Shown: piece by piece, positions 62,647 to 64,000 of the stretch | Layout of the letters: each line of letters opens with the position of its first letter | How positions within the stretch are numbered: position 1 is the stretch's first letter | Assembly: GCA_012932295.1 (NCBI GenBank) | Contig: JAAONU010000022.1 | Location: 124,001-188,000 of the forward strand | Length of the DNA: 64,000 bases | From: Cyclina sinensis | Lineage: Eukaryota > Mollusca > Bivalvia > Venerida > Veneridae | Reading direction: 5' to 3' | Notes under the pieces: generated by a model | Told to the model about the DNA's origin: nothing | Database searches by the model: none | Seen by the model: the letters and a program-made list of their open reading frames with translations, nothing else | Program-made: the position numbers and the translations under genes

Positions 62647-63576
62647 TCATCTACAACTCAACAGTACGATGATGAAAACGCGATCTCGTAAATCTTTCAA
62701 TTTATTAATCCACCAATGGACTCCCTGTCGCCTTAAGTAACTCCACCACGCTTCAATTCTCTGATTCGAAGTACTTTTCCCGTACATGAAACTTTTCATA
62801 CCCGCCAATGAGTCCCTGTGATTATAGCGAAGAAGCGGTTGTAAGAAGCTAATATTCGAATTTTCAGTTCCACAATCCCCTCGTATAACTCGTGGAGCAC
62901 ATTTCATTTTCTTAATAGTATCAAGATAATAGTATGCGATACATTTTGGGTCATTGTTACTTGCTCCGACCTCCAGCCACATTATTCTACGACTATATCC
63001 ATCTATAGCCCCATGAATGCAGAACCCAAATGGTTTTAGTTTATCGTAACCGTCTATATGCCAGACGAAATTCGGACCCTTTACATTATACCGTCTTCTC
63101 TTTAGTCTGTGGGCTTTACGGGATAAAACACCTTCCGGATCTACTTCTTTCATTATACGCATTACTTCATTTCTTTTCACCTTTATTTTATAATCATTTT
63201 CCAAACGTCGCCACATGCTTCTGTAGCCAATACACTGTCCACTTAACTGAATTTCGTTTGTAATTATATTCTTAACGTCTTCAAATGGTGTACTTTCAAC
63301 ATTTCGACGGCGAAAGTTGTTTACTTTTAAAATGCGTTTTAAATGCCGAATACTTATGCTGATATTGTGACATCTGTATAAAATAAGAACAATTTCACAG
63401 TATTTAAATCCCGCGAAAAAATACTCTTTGATCTTCTGAAGTCTGCTCAATGCATCATGACTGTCTGATCGCACATATGAGGTCCCTGTTACCATAGAAA
63501 AGTCTATTGTCAACATAAAAGCCAGACAAGACGACAAAAGCACGGCCGTCGAAATCTGAAAAGAGGAAAGTGACAT
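62647..63576 (-). CDS. Integrase-core (rve-type) DDE protein, transposable-element-like, probably partial
   Basis: ATG 63576 to TGA near 62647, 309 residues. After a basic helix-turn-helix-like part (ISISIRHLKRILK) and 'SGQCIGYRSMWRRL' comes an RNase-H/integrase core: D175 (NFVWHIDGYDKL), D234 (VIRGDCGTEN) and E275 (STSNQRIEAWW), with spacings 58 and 40. I recognise this as a widespread animal family of uncharacterised integrase-core proteins of transposon origin. Relatives continue past 'KLKDLRD' for many residues; here the frame ends within 14, so the C-terminus is cut or lies in another exon. A good acceptor (TTTCCTCTTTTCAG|ATTTCG, exon start about 63557) lies just inside the ORF, so the true N-terminus may be an upstream exon, and the signal-like start may be spurious. 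Confidence 0.65.
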   Translation of the reverse strand: MSLSSFQISTAVLLSSCLAFMLTIDFSMVTGTSYVRSDSHDALSRLQKIKEYFFAGFKYCEIVLILYRCHNISISIRHLKRILKVNNFRRRNVESTPFEDVKNIITNEIQLSGQCIGYRSMWRRLENDYKIKVKRNEVMRIMKEVDPEGVLSRKAHRLKRRRYNVKGPNFVWHIDGYDKLKPFGFCIHGAIDGYSRRIMWLEVGASNNDPKCIAYYYLDTIKKMKCAPRVIRGDCGTENSNISFLQPLLRYNHRDSLAGMKSFMYGKSTSNQRIEAWWSYLRRQGVHWWINKLKDLRDRVFIIVLLSCR

Positions 63577-64000
63577 GAATCAGATAAGTATTTCATTAGT
63601 TGGATTATATACTATGCTATAGCTTAAATTCTGCTGAAATCTATATTTAATTACTCTACAAATGATACATATAAGGTATTTCATATTCTAAAATATGCTG
63701 TTGGAGATCTCAAACGCTTGCTAAATATACTTCTGTACTTCAGTCGGCTTTCTATGTTAGTATTTAGAATGCATTATATAAGTACTTGATTTGAAAAAGC
63801 AGACTTCTACTCCTCATCTTTAGCTTTTGAGGGGTTATATGGTGTATGGTATTTAAAATATGTAGTAAAATAGAGTAAGAACTATTGAATTGTTTTTAAA
63901 TAATACTACAGATGTTTTAGGTAGACACATCATTTTATACTCATTTAGCAGCACCTTTATATGTATTATTTTAAATGTACTAAATGTATTATCAAAATTA
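63577..64000. other. AT-rich sequence to the right edge
   Basis: Nothing was recognised. It could hold an intron upstream of the integrase-core exon if the acceptor near 63558 is used. Confidence 0.4.

Overview
The window looks like nuclear DNA of a marine mollusc, most likely a bivalve. It is AT-rich, genes are split by GT-AG introns, and there are no operons or ribosome binding sites. Several interspersed repeats are of kinds I associate with bivalve genomes: pearl/HINE-like elements with about 165-bp tandem cores and an ACGG microsatellite, tRNA-derived SINEs, and the dispersed 'gtgaccttgacctt' motif. This assignment is inference; no species is claimed.

Layout. (1) 246-4736, minus: a four-exon gene for a DDE-transposase-like protein, 969 codons open across three introns and possibly continuing past the left edge. 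(2) 5682-19352, minus: 19 coding exons of a SIN3 corepressor (PAH1, PAH2, PAH3, HDAC-interaction domain, acidic region; 909 residues visible). Its last roughly 350 residues are not in the window, so the transposase-like gene lies downstream of, and perhaps inside an intron of, SIN3. A likely 5' noncoding exon and a CRE-containing promoter lie near 21.53-21.65 kb. (3) 22-35 kb: gene-poor, repeat-rich DNA with a hAT-like non-autonomous element, a decayed mariner fragment and degenerate pearl-like tandem repeats. (4) 35181-40731, plus: a three-exon gene for a secreted, Asn/Gln-rich, low-complexity protein of 1333 residues, unrecognised but resembling extracellular-matrix proteins in composition. 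(5) 42841-54659, minus: a complete six-exon cytochrome P450 of 508 residues with unusual C- and I-helix motifs and a 3-kb pearl-like element in intron 4. (6) 56471-57829, minus: an intronless-looking Mab-21/cGAS-like receptor (cGLR) with all three metal-binding acidic residues. (7) 58-64 kb: mostly noncoding, with a frameshifted LINE 3' end and an integrase-core (rve-type) transposase-like ORF at 62647-63576.

The genes do not form one pathway. SIN3 is a nuclear housekeeping corepressor, the P450 is a membrane monooxygenase, the cGLR is a candidate innate-immune nucleotidyltransferase, and the Asn-rich protein is secreted. The most promising items are the cGLR, the spliced full-length transposase-derived gene beside or inside SIN3, the non-canonical P450 and the Asn-rich secreted protein. 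I did not find a convincing new multi-gene system.
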